Source of the DNA: Juglans regia | Lineage: Eukaryota; Streptophyta; Magnoliopsida; Fagales; Juglandaceae | NCBI RefSeq assembly: GCF_001411555.2 | Contig: NC_049901.1 | Span: 13,741,190 to 13,805,189, forward strand | Reading direction: 5' to 3' | DNA length: 64,000 nt | Shown here: piece after piece, positions 34,201 through 45,499 of the stretch | Layout of the letters: each line of letters opens with the position of its first letter | Numbering within the stretch: the first letter of the stretch is position 1 | The notes under the pieces: generated by a model | The model's database searches: none | Told to the model about the DNA's origin: nothing | Seen by the model: only the letters and a program-made list of their open reading frames with translations | Translations under genes and position numbers: made by a program

Positions 34201-36846
34201 TTTTGTTTTGAAATTTGAAAAAGTTGTATTTTTTTTTTGTGTTTTATTTGGAAGTTTGTGAAAGTTGTATTGGGTTTTGTGTTTAGATAATGATTAGATG
34301 AAAAAGTTGAAAATCTAAAATTAAAAAGCGTTTTATGTTTGCATGATGTTTGGAAAGGAAATTATAAGAAGTTTTGAGAATATCTCATGTTCCCAAACAA
34401 GGCCTAGAAAAAATACTCTATTTCTAATCTCTCCCATTATCGTGGTCATTCTACTTCTAAATGCTTACAAGTTCCAATTGTTCTGTGATGTAACTTCTTC
34501 TATGATTGTCAGTTTGCACAGATGTGCAAAAGTATTACTTATGCTAACTGAGATTAATCGACCTCTTTTGTAGGCTGAGGCACTTGATCTGGATAAAACA
34601 GTGCTTCAGACAGTAGAAGAAGCTGCAGAGGACTGGAGAAGTGATGATATAAAGGGACTCCTCGGGCGTTGTAATTTCAAATCTGATATGCTTGATAGAA
34701 AGGTTGCTCTTTTGAGTGGTGGTGAGAAGGTAAATTGAAATTTGTACAATGTTGTGTGAATTTTTACTCTCTTAAGCTGGACACTCATTGAGCAATCATG
34801 GATTCATGTGCTGTGTAAAAATGTCACTTTTTGCGCTCAAAATCTTTAACTGGCAACTTTTTTTCTGAGCGAACATTAACTGAAAACTAATGTTGTGAGT
34901 TTCTGGATATATTCTACATGGTTCAGAATGCTAAGAGCAGAACTAATACTATAGCCGAATGGAATTCAGAAATTACTACCAGCACAATTTGCTGGAGGAT
35001 TTGTTGATGGTGATAGGTTGCATATTTTTGGCTGAAGTCTTGTCGGTTCCAGATTTTTGGTTTTCCGTTTCTTGTTTTCTTTTTAATAAAGCCTCTGTTA
35101 TCTGTTGGTATTATCTGATGATAATGGAAAGGTTCTAACATTTTCATGGACAATGCATTATCATAAGGTTTTATTGATAAGTCAGTCATACATTATAGTA
35201 ATCAAAATTGTTACTTTACCACGGGGAAGTTAGATTTAGTGGGGCGGGTTGGACATTGCAAATTAAAATACCATCTGTTACTTTTCATAAATTAGTTCAT
35301 GCTACTACCCTACATATCCACTAATTTATTAATTTGGACATGGGGTATACATTGTAAAATAATCTTACATTGGCGTGTTGATTGCAAAAATTTGTACTTT
35401 CTGCTGGTCCCCCCGGCCCAATAGTTTAGGATGGATAGCTACATTCCGTTTTCTTTCTAATAGCTTTACAATTTGGCTTGAAAAGATGTATACAATGTCT
35501 CTGTACATCGCATTTTGATCATAGTGCTTATACCTTTTTCCTCCAATCAAGGCATAAACTTTGATTGTTTGTTTCCTGATTTGTTAGGCACGTCTTGCTT
35601 TTTGCAAGTTCATGGTGAAACCATCTACTCTGCTAGTTTTGGATGAACCAACTAATCACTTGGATATACCTTCAAAAGAGATGCTTGAGGTTTGGTTTCT
35701 GAGTTCCTTTTAATTCTCCATTTTGACACCGTTGTTTATTTTGAATGTCGTGCGAAGCATGATCATCTCTTTAACCATTCTATATGTAAACGATCTATCA
35801 GGAGGCAATAACAGAGTACAAGGGCACTGTTATCACAGTTTCTCATGACAGATACTTTATAAAGCAAATAGTCAATAGAGTAGTGGAAGTTAAAGACTGC
35901 AATTTGCAAGATTATGCAGGAGATTATAATGTAAGTGCCTCCTCTTCTCTCCCCTTAACAGAAAACGGCTAAATTGGAGATCAATGAGCTGTGAGGAAAA
36001 AATGAAGTAGAACTCCAAACCCATTCATGATTTCTTAACTATTTTATTGGGGGCTTGTGACATTTGTGGGTTATGTGCGGTTATGCACCAAATTAATGTT
36101 GAAACCACCTGGCAGATTTTAAATGCATAGCATTTATAATCAGTATATTGTGGATCATCTGGTATCAATAAATCTTCTGGTGTTAACCACATTCAATTCT
36201 ATTTTTCATGCTCGTAGATTGCATTATATCAGGCAATATAGTAAAATTATTCTTTAAAGATCTAAAAGATAGGCTACCTTTATTTGAATTTGTATTTCAT
36301 TATCAAAACCAATATACAAAAGCTTAAAGTGCCCACAGAGATCTGGTTCGTGCTCATACTGGGGGATATTCCTTCCGTCTACATCATCAGCATTTTAGGA
36401 GCATCAAGTCACTAAAAACACACATCCCATGCGCATAACTGAAAGTTGGAGCCTGGACTCCGGACCTTGTCCTGTATGTAGTGCAATTATCTTATATTGC
36501 TAAATTTACTGGCCTTGAATTGTGTACTCTACAGTACTATCTGGAGAAAAATCTTGATGCGAGGATGAGAGAGCTAGAACGTGAGGCAGAGCTTGAGGAG
36601 AAGGCTCCTAAAGTCAAAGCCAAATCAAAGATGTCGAAGGTATATATTGTTTCATGCTGTTGTTACTAGTATTCTGAAACAAAAAAGGAAATGACATGGC
36701 TTATGCTGCGGCAACCTGAGCCAAATTTGATATCTTGTTTCCCTTAACAGGCTGAGAAGGAAGCTCTAAAGAAGCAGAAAAGGCAAGCATTTCAGCAGGC
36801 AAAACAAAAATCAAAAGGACTGAAGAATTCCAAGAGGTGGAATTGA
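31284..36846 (+). CDS. ABCF5: ABCF5 (GCN5-type) ABC-F ATPase, plastid-targeted
   Basis: A soluble twin-ATPase ABC-F protein, related to translation factors such as EttA/GCN20; the plant ABCF5 group is predicted plastidic. Exons: 31284-32138, 32695-33036, 33536-33676, 33788-33967, 34574-34729, 35588-35689, 35802-35930, 36535-36639 and 36751-36846. All introns are phase 0, giving 701 residues (AtABCF5 about 692). The first about 70 residues are Ser/Thr/Asn-rich and basic, like a transit peptide. ABC1: Walker [10 protein letters not shown], Walker [14 protein letters not shown]-loop ISHDRAF. The linker lies between the domains. ABC2: GPNGCGKST, signature [26 protein letters not shown]. The C-terminus is Lys-rich and ends in RWN. 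Signature 1 reads FSSGWQMR instead of FSGGWQMR. Intron 4 has a GC donor (CAG|GCATGT) and contains a MITE. The start at 31284 gives the conserved M.L(S/T).N.H.L N-terminus. Confidence 0.96.
33968..34573 (+). other. ABCF5 intron 4, GC-AG, containing a MITE
   Basis: The coding frame demands a junction after ...YFEQNQ (CAG at 33965-33967), where the next bases are GCATGT. The acceptor TTTTGTAG at 34573 is followed by [10 protein letters not shown]. No GT donor near this point keeps the protein intact, so this is a GC-AG intron. Confidence 0.8.
34003..34407. repeat. MITE with CTCGTTTGG...CCAAACAAG ends inside ABCF5 intron 4
   Basis: The left end CTCGTTTGGACACTTAGAATATCTCAAAATTCT pairs with the right end AGAAGTTTTGAGAATATCTCATGTTCCCAAACAAG (imperfect inverted repeat of about 34 bp). 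Next to the left end are three near-copies of 'TGAATAGTAGTGAAATGGTTT'. The middle (AAAGTTGAATAAAAATATTAT...TATTATTTTTTAATATTAT) is shared with the shorter GTTTGGAT family. Confidence 0.75.
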
Positions 36847-37856
36847 TGGATGCGGACGAGAACTTGGCTAGAGAATCATGCATTGTTAAACTAATTTTTA
36901 CATGTAAATCGCATAGAAGATGGATGAGGTGACCTGTTCAGAGCCAGGGGGTTTGGCCATATGTATATAACAAATCCAATTACAGGTCTATGAAGTTGTG
37001 CTCCCCCAAAAGGATTGCTGAATTGACGGGCATTTTTTGTCAGAAACCCTATAATACCAGGAAAAACATTTATGCAATCTCAACTAAGAAAGTTTCAAAT
37101 TGATCCCAGGAAGATTGAAGTGGAAGTCACATCTCGATCTGTAATCTAATGTTACAATCATAGTCACTTAAAATCATTATAAAGAGCAATAAGTTGTTTA
37201 TTCTCAATCAACATGGAATGAATCTCATTTAATAAAATACCTATATTTGGTCCGGGCATTTCACTGATAATTTGGAAAAATCGTTATGTAACGTCTTAAT
37301 GGAAGGTTCAAACTACATGATTTATATTTTAAAAGAATTAGTAAATGATATAATTAGAGTCTCATTGAAACCTTATAAAGAGCAAGAATTTTTTATTTCC
37401 AAACAATATGAGATCTCATACTGGATATCACATGCTATTTGGTTGCATCTCATCCTTGTCATGTTTTTGTTCAAAATACGACACCCTTTGTGTTGGTTTG
37501 ATCTCAGGCCTCAATTATTATCGTTGGAAAGCAACTCGGAAATAAATTCATTAAGCCAAAAAAAATAAAGTTCTAATGTTAATGTTCAATACATCAAATT
37601 CGAGTTATTTAAGCAGCTTTAAAGTCGTTTTGATATGCCCTCCTCTTAAAACTCATCATCATATCACAGTCCATCATTTTCAAGCAGAGGAGTAACCTAT
37701 CCATCTTGGTCTAACATTGTTGCAGCAATGAAGCACAATAAACTTTGTCATCCTACTCCTAAATAGTACACATTCTTGTAAACTACAACCTTTAAATCAT
37801 GTTTTAACATTTATTTTGAGAAAAATGTAATTAATTGTTCATAAACAAAGAAAGAG
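36847..37856. other. ABCF5 3' flank
   Basis: 3' UTR and intergenic DNA. I see no gene; the open frame at 37272-37568 has no recognisable protein. The pre-insertion sequence on this side ends at the LINE target site. Confidence 0.5.
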
Positions 37857-37870
37857 ACTATAAGTTAGTA
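37857..37870. repeat. Target site duplication, LINE 3' side
   Basis: ACTATAAGTTAGTA is identical to 44232-44245. It directly abuts the poly-T (the complement of the LINE poly-A tail). Confidence 0.92.
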
Positions 37871-38253
37871 TTTTTTTTTTTTTTTAAGAAGAGAACGGTA
37901 CCCCAATTTTATTGATAGACTTCACTTATGGCGGAGGAATACCGTGGTTACAAGCCTAGGAGTTACATATAATCATAGAATCCAAACTTAGGCATAAAAA
38001 AAAGATATAGACTAACTCAAACCCTATGCAGTTATTCAATATAAACAAACAGAAACAGAACTCAAATCTTAATGAAACAGTTTAAACCCACTAAATATGC
38101 CTAAAACCTAAGTGTACTAAATAACCTGCATAATACCTGCACAGAAAATTGCATAATCCAAATTGGTCTTGTCAAATAGCTTCAACAAAGAATAATAATA
38201 AGAAAACAAATGTGGAAGTGAAAAATTACAGCACCAGACCCCTGCAACCTGCA

Positions 38254-41200
38254 CTAAGCAAACTTCAATTTCAAAAAAGGTAAAGAACATTTATCAAGGC
38301 GCAACAAACTTTTAAGTCTTCTAGGAATAATACTATGATCACAAAGATCCATACAAGAATTACGGGCTCCTTCCTTAGCAAAAAAATCAGCCACCATATT
38401 GCGTCACGAAAGACATGACGAATGCAACAATTAAGAGACCGAATAAGCTCAATCACCTTTTCCCAAAAAATCCCATAAGTACCAATGGGAACATTCACCA
38501 CGATGAATCCATGAAAGCATCATCATAGAATCTGTCTCAATTATTATATTCGATAATCCCAGATCTTTACAAAGATGGCCATCTCTCAAAGCCCAAAATT
38601 CAGCTACAATATTGGTCTGAGTTTGGTAGTGGCGAGAAAAACCTGCAAATAAATCTCTTTTATGATCACAAACCACACCACCACCGCCAGATAAGCCGGG
38701 GTTACTAAGTGAACATCCATCTATATTTAATTTCCAATAACCACAATCAGGAGGTTGCCAAGCAAAAGCTTTAGCTATAGTAACCCGCTACACAATGATA
38801 AGACATCTAATGCTCCACACTATATCTTGGTCCTGAGTAGAACAAGACATGAACTTCATAGACACCTCAAGATATTTTGAATCCGCAATAGACTAGCCGA
38901 CACAATATGCTCCCAAGTGAATTTACCCTCTTCCATACGAATCTTACAACGAAAAAACCAAAGTTCCCAAATAATCATAGTTGGAATAAGACCACGAACT
39001 ATCCCCAGTTGAGAAGAGCATTTGGCTTTCGACCACCAAAGAAAAACTCGATCAAAAATACTTTGATCTTTCCTATATCTCACCTCTAACCTCTTGGAAA
39101 AGAATTCTCAGATTTTTTCAGCTAGAAAACCATTCCCACACAAATGATCTTCAGTTTCAATAGCACATTTATCCACACAACAATGGCAGCGGGATGATAA
39201 ATAAATACCAAGATTTTTAACATTTGCATCAACAGGCAGCGCATGATTCCAGAATTTTCAAGCAATACAAGAGATTTTACTTTGAGTACCTCTAAACCAG
39301 GTCCATTTTATCCAATGGGGAGGATTCGAATGAAGTCTGAAAATATTACATGCCCCCTTAGTCAAAAATTTACCATCTAATGAAGGAATCCATATGAAAA
39401 TATCTGAACCTTGCTTCAGTCGAATATTAGATTGTAGGATTTCACTGCATAAATCAGCCCCAACCAAAGTAGAAAGACGAGGAATATCCCAACCAACCGG
39501 AGATAATAAATTATAAATTTGTAGCAAAGGGGACTCAATCCCTTGAACTCGACCAACTAGGACACCAGATGGAAGCCAAGGTTCAAACTAGAAATTGATC
39601 TTTCCCTCCCGAATATTCCAAAGCCCATGATTAAAGAGTAAATGGACTCTATGAATTATACTTTTCCATAAGCTAGATCGACGAGGAAGTTGAGCAGCTT
39701 CTAAAGGAGACATATTTCTCAAATCTCGGCTCTTAAAGAAATTAGTCCAAAGAGAATCACTCACAATCAATTTCCAGGCAAACTTGAATAAAAGCAAATC
39801 TTGTACTTCCATAAGATATCTCACCCCCAAACCACCCTCTTGAATTGCTCAGCAAACTTTCCTCCACGAAACCCATGTTTTTTTCTTTCTCCCTTCTTTG
39901 GAACCCCACAAAAATTCTGATAAAATATGTTGAATCTCTGTAAACACTATCAGAGGAATTTTAAGCACAGACAAAACATGAATCGGCACACTATTGAGGA
40001 CATGTTTCAAAAGCACCAATCTACCACCGGAGGGAAGAAGATTTCTCTTCCAACCTGCAACCTTCTTTCTGATTTTCTCAATAAGCAGTTTCAACATAGA
40101 AGCTGTAAGTCTACCAGTATGTAACGGCACACTAAGGTAAGTATAAGGAAATTTACTCTCACTAAAGTCCAAAGCTTCCAACATTTGGTGTTTTCTAGCA
40201 TAATTTATTTTTTTGGAGCAAAACGAACTTGATTTTTCTGTATTGATCTTTAGCCCCAAAACTAACTCATAAGTTTTCAAAGTATTCAAAAGACCCCTCA
40301 AGGACCGTCTGTCACCTCTCATGAAAATCAGTAAATCATCTGCATAGAGAAGGTGTGAAATTCTCAAACAATATCTCGAAATATTATAGACTTAATGGTG
40401 CCCATACAAAATTGAGAATCCAATAATCTAGAAAGGACATCTTTCGATAAAATAAAAAGATAAGGTGAAAGAGGATCACCTTGTCTTATACCACGGGAAC
40501 CTTTGAAGAAATCCTTAAAAATTCCATTCAACATAATCGACAAGGTAGGAGAGAAAATACACTGAAGAATAAGGTCACACCAATTAAGGGAGAAGCCAAA
40601 TCCCTTCAAAACACGAAGAAGAAACCACCAATTCACCCGATCATAAGCCTTCTCCATATCAATTTTACAAATCACATTCCCACCATGAACTTTTTTATCC
40701 AAACCAGTAACCAATTCTTGTGCAATGGAGATATTATCAAAAATACTAAGATTGCTAACAAAAGCTGATTGAGCCGATGAGATTAACTTACTTAAAATAA
40801 GAGCCATACGATTCACCATAACTTTTGAGAAAATCTTATAAACCACACAACATAAGCTAATAGGCCTGAATTTAGTGAAACTATCCGGCTTATCCACTTT
40901 TGGAATAAGGACTAAATTCGTAGCACCATAGAAAGTGGGTAAATGATAGCCATTAAAGAATTCAATAACTGCCTGCCATATCTCATCTTGAACAATATCC
41001 CAGGCCACTTTAAAAAATGTCGCCGAAAAACCATCGAGCCCCGAGCAACTATCATCCAGAATAGAATCTAATGCCTCTTTAACTTCTTTCATAGAAGGAG
41101 ACTAAATGAGAGCCTCATTATCCTCCTCTGAAACCAGCTTAGGAATGAGAGAAAACACATCCTCATCCCTAATAATTGGTTTGGAAGCCAAAAACTTTTG

Positions 41201-42360
41201 ATAAAAATTAATAGCACCAACATGAATCTCCTCAGGAGACTTTAAAGAAGATCCATCCTGCAAGGTTAAAGAAGTAAGAATATTTCTTCTCTTTTTATGC
41301 AAAACACTCACATGAAAGAATCGAGTATTCGCATCACCCTCCTTCAACCATTGAATACGCGATTTCTGTTTCCATAAGATGTCCTTAAGTTGTAACATTT
41401 GATTTTCAGCCCTCTCAGAATCATTTCTAGCAACCTTACTCTCCAAGCTAACCAATTGATCCTCCACCAATTGTAACTCCTTTTCCACACGCCCAAAAGT
41501 TGAGACATTCCACAATTTAAGGGCAGCCTTAAGCTTATATAAATTATTGGACACCCGTTTCAAAGCATTACAATTCATATGACAATCCCACACTCTCTTT
41601 ACTAGAGGAAGGAAATCATCATGAGATGTCCACATTTTTTGGAACCGAAATTGGCTTGGGCCTGAAAAACTACTATACTGCAGCAACTCAGTGCACATAG
41701 GACTATGATCAGAGGAAGTGCAAGGAAGATACTTCATTTTAACGTGCTGGAATCTACTCAGAAACGATGGATTAACAAGAACTCTATCTAGTCTAGCCCA
41801 AATACGACGACATCCATTTTGACCATTACACTAGGAAATTTAGATCCCTCAAAAGGAATCTCTAGCAAACCACAATCATGAATGAGATTATTAAAATCAT
41901 GTTTCGCCCTAGCAGCCCGATGAACACCCCCCACCTTTTCATTATTATCTCAAATAATATTAAAATCCCCCGCCAAAAACCAAGGCCTCCCTTCACAATC
42001 AAAACCCCTAATATCATCCCACAAGTCCGACCGCATTTGCCTAAAACAATTGGCATGAACAAACGTAACAAATATTCTGTCATCACCAAGTAAGAACCAA
42101 CCCGATAAAAGTTGATTCGTAAACAAACCTGCTGAAAAATGAATATCCTCATCCCAAAACAGCCAAATTTTACCGCCCTCTTCTGAATTCGAAACAAAAT
42201 TTTGGAACTTCAACCTTCGTGCCCAAAATTTCAGATTATTGTCATCCAAGAAAGGCTCCATAATAGCAACAATACGAGATTTAAAATTCTTCATAATACG
42301 AGACAAACGATTTCGAGAAGTACGCACACCCCTAATATTCCATGTAATGATATTAAACAT
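38254..42360 (-). pseudogene. LINE ORF2 (endonuclease - reverse transcriptase - RNase H), broken
   Basis: This would encode about 1,370 residues. Endonuclease (42360 to about 41700): N-terminal NIITWNIRG, catalytic Glu in MEPF, LAGDFN and SDHSP. Reverse transcriptase (about 41090-39850): LIPKVDKP, FRPISLC, DMEKAYDRVNW, RQGDPLSPYLF and the YADD catalytic box. A zf-RVT region follows (about 39530-39090), then an RNase H-like domain (about 38770-38300) with KLNIDG, AEFWAL and ETDSM. Defects: TGA at 41950-41952 (likely from CGA), a frameshift near 41830, TAG at 41102-41104, a frameshift near 40390 and several stops below 39850. Catalytic residues are otherwise kept. The ATG lies 2 nt after the ORF1 stop (TAA TT ATG). 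Confidence 0.92.
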
Positions 42361-42362
42361 AA

Positions 42363-43789
42363 TTAAAGGTATTTTTTGGAGCGTGTGGTGACTCCACGAA
42401 TCACCCCAGGCTTCATTTTTCTAGATTCCAAAATTTCCCAAATTGTGATTCCCATCTCTGGATAAGAAGCATAGTCCTTTCCGGCAATATTTTCCACCTC
42501 CAATAGGCCTTCAGAATCGGACACAACAACAACAACATTTTGCTTCTTACTTATACTTAATTCCTCTTCATTTTCTTGGTCTATTTCATCAATAACATGT
42601 TGCGCAACACATCCCAATTCATATTCCAAAATTTGATCCACCATTTTTAAAGAACTACGTGGAGAATGTTGATTAACAGCTAAATTCAAGTAAGTTTCAC
42701 GAGAAGTAACATTTTCCTCTAACTCCTTAATAGGTTTCTCAACTTTATGCACTTCAAATAATACCAAAGGACTCTGACTATTATCCTCCTCTATATTCCT
42801 CAAAATCCCTTTGTTAGAGACATAAAGAACCCCAACATCTTCCTCACAAACATTCTTCCTCTCCTTAATCTTATTAAGAATCTCTTCTCTTCGTTTCTTC
42901 TGGATCTCTTCCTGACCCACTTCAGGTTTCTCAATCTGATGCCACACTATCTTTGAATTTTTTTTTGGTTTCACTATTTCCTCTCTTTCCTTGATTTCTT
43001 TCCTTGGCAGTAAACAATTTTTATCATTGTGCCATTGAATATGATATTTATGACAAAATGCAAGCAAGGTCTCAAAGACGATCTCTTGATAACGGCTTCC
43101 AGGTTCACCCGAGGTCCCAATCCAAAAACCATTCCGCAAAGGTTGCAAGACATCCATCTCAATACAACATCTCGCACATTCCGGACGTGAAACACACGCA
43201 GTGGCATTATCTCTCCTAAAAAATCTTCCATAGCCACCAGTAAGAATTTTCAACATAGATATGTGATAGAAATTTGGGGGTAATCCCGGTAAAAATATCC
43301 ACACCGAAGCATTCACAGGTTCAATATTTTCATCAAAATCAGGAGACCAATGAAAAATTCAATAAGGCATACCTTCAATGTCGAAGAATTCCCTCGCCAT
43401 AGCCGTGCAAAAATCCTCTTCATTTGTCAATCGAACCATCACATTGGTCCATTTTCTCATCACGCCCACCACATGTTGCATCTTTAAGCTCCATCTCTAT
43501 TTGATGAACTTTCGGATCAGATCAAGAGAAAGTCTTTTCCGCAAGAACTTCATAATGATCGTGAATTGAAACGGAGAGGCAGACCGATCGATCGCCTCCT
43601 TTGTGAAGTTAAAGAACATTTCGCCATCTTTAAAGTTTGGGTGACGCATAGAGATATCGACTTCAGGAAGAGGTTTCGAAGACTCCGGGAACTCCACCAC
43701 AATATCAGTGAACAGACGGCGTCCCGTCGTCACCTGAGGAGGGTCCAACACTGGAAGGGCAGGGGGGGCGGATCCCCCTGAGTAGCCAT
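42363..43789 (-). pseudogene. LINE ORF1 (DUF4283 / nucleic-acid-binding protein), broken
   Basis: This codes for the LINE ORF1 RNA-binding chaperone type found in plants. A DUF4283-like region is visible (FSLDLIRKFIK..., VWIFLPGLPPNFYHISML, GGYGRFFRRDNATACVSRPECARCCIEMDV), then a long charged Glu/Lys-rich C-terminal part ending in VTTRSKKYL. The likely ATG is at 43789 (MATQG...), but a missing G in a G-run just after it throws it out of frame. Two in-frame stops follow: TAG at 43497-43499 and TGA at 43359-43361. Otherwise the frame stays open to the stop at 42363. The disabled ORF1 alone would prevent retrotransposition. Confidence 0.85.
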
Positions 43790-44231
43790 GTGGCAAGAAG
43801 AAAGAAAACAGGGGAAAATCTGTGGTCTAAATATGGGTGTTCGATCTGTTTCCCCTCACTTTCTTTCACATTTTCTTGGCATTCTTTCTTCGTGTCTGAA
43901 TCTACAGGGATCAGCTGTGACAAAGGGTCATGGTGGCTGGCCGGGGTTCACCGTGATTAGGAGTGGTCGGCATCGTACAGAACTTTTCGGAAGTAGTGTG
44001 AGGCAGAGGGAGGAGCCTGATCGGCGAGTTCTGCAGCAAGAACGATCAGAGTGGGCTTCCCTCTATCTTTCTGTTCGAGGAAAAAATGAACGAGAGACGA
44101 GCGAAAAAAAAATCCCGAACGATCATGAACAGATAGATGCTCACAAAATGAGATGCTTCAATTTCAGAATACTTTGGCAACCGAACTTATGAGAATACAC
44201 TCTCGATCCACACAAGCTACCTTGTAAATCT
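43790..44231 (-). other. LINE 5' UTR
   Basis: The stretch between the upstream target site copy and the ORF1 start. It has a richer base mix than the flanks. Open frames here on the plus strand (for example 43788-44192) are antisense artefacts. It should contain the internal promoter expected of L1-type elements, but I recognise no motif. Confidence 0.7.
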
Positions 44232-44245
44232 ACTATAAGTTAGTA
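44232..44245. repeat. Target site duplication, LINE 5' side
   Basis: ACTATAAGTTAGTA, identical in 14 of 14 bases to 37857-37870. Confidence 0.92.
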
Positions 44246-45499
44246 GTTCTCTCTGACTCTTTCTATGGACCTGATCGTAGCATTGACTATTATCCTACCA
44301 ACTTCAGCTCAATTGGAACATAAATCAGAAGCACACATTGTTGGAATGAGCATGCCTAATCATGACTCCTTCACAATTAGGAAAGATTCTTTAGACTTTG
44401 ACATCAAAATTTCACATCAAACAACTCGAGGGCGGGTTTTGTTATACATAACTTATTATTCATTTCCACATTTCATATTTTATAATTTTTTATTTATTTA
44501 TTTATAGAATAAAATATTTTTTATAATATGTGATATGTAAGGTGATAAATAATAACTGATGAGAAGAATTATTTTACCAAAAAATTACCCAGAACTCTTC
44601 TTCTTTTTTCTTGTACAGGGAACCTCCTCTTCTTCTCCTCTACACCAATATATGTTTTTTTTTTCCTTTCTTTTTTCTACTCGGCTGAAAGGCTGTACCG
44701 CATACCACTATATTTAGAAGTCAGGCATGCAAAATCACACCCTCCAGTTAATTGAAATGGCAAAATTTAATTTAAAAAAAAATTAAAATCAAAATCTTTT
44801 AACAAATCAAATCTTCCTTCTATTTAATATGACTGAACAAAACATCGTTGCGATCGGACCCACGGTGAGCCTCCCATCAATCATTATTTAATTATTAATT
44901 AAATTTTAAAATTTTAAAAATTATATTCAGATAATTTTCAACTTTATATATTTTTATAAATTATAATATAACACTTATTATAAAAAAAAATATTCTTTTA
45001 ACGATATTATTCAAAACTTTCTCTATCCAGTTTTGAAATTTAATTACCAAAAGTCTTCAAATTTAATTCTTGAAAAAATGCCAATATATGTTAATACAAA
45101 AATTTTATATACAATCATTTTTGTGAAATTTTTATACACTCTACTAATTTAATTAATTATATTATTTTTTTAATATAAAATAATTATTTTAACCAATTAT
45201 ATCAATAAAATACATAAAAAAATATATAAAAATAGTTATACCTAGCAGAACTCATATAATATATATGCAGATATGTTGTATGTACTTACATGGGTGTCGT
45301 GTCATTCCAAAGTCTCGAGATAGATATCCAAATTGTGGTGTCACCGTGCTGTGCTTTTCGTACAGTTCCTTTCTATCGGCCCACAGACGAACGAAACAAA
45401 AGGCCGCCTCTTCTCTCTTCATTCTTCTCTTCCCCGCTTGATTTAATTCATTTATACAATTTTTTCTTTTTGATTCTCTGAAGAACTCATTTCAATCTC
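44246..45499 (+). other. NOI gene upstream region
   Basis: AT-rich DNA, then a leader. TATA-like sequence (ATATAATATATATG) lies near 45255-45268. An ATG-started frame of 63 codons (45290-45481) ends 18 nt before the NOI start codon and would be a uORF if transcription starts upstream of it. I see no other gene. Confidence 0.45.

Larger units (their letters stand above)
37871..44231 (-). mobile_element. Full-length L1-type LINE retrotransposon with RNase H
   Basis: This is a 6.36 kb non-LTR element on the minus strand. A 15 nt poly-A tail (T-run at 37871-37885) abuts a perfect 14 bp target site duplication on both sides. In element order: 5' UTR (44231-43790), ORF1 (DUF4283-like), ORF2 with APE endonuclease, reverse transcriptase, zf-RVT and RNase H domains, then a 3' UTR of about 370 bp. 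Both ORFs carry stops and frameshifts, so it is dead, but the identical duplication and full length suggest a fairly recent insertion. It lies between the ABCF5 and NOI genes, which are neighbours in Arabidopsis. Confidence 0.95.

Noticed and set aside
43566..44192. Plus-strand open frames of 71 and 134 codons
   Set aside because: They lie antisense to the LINE ORF1 and 5' UTR; the protein signal is on the minus strand.
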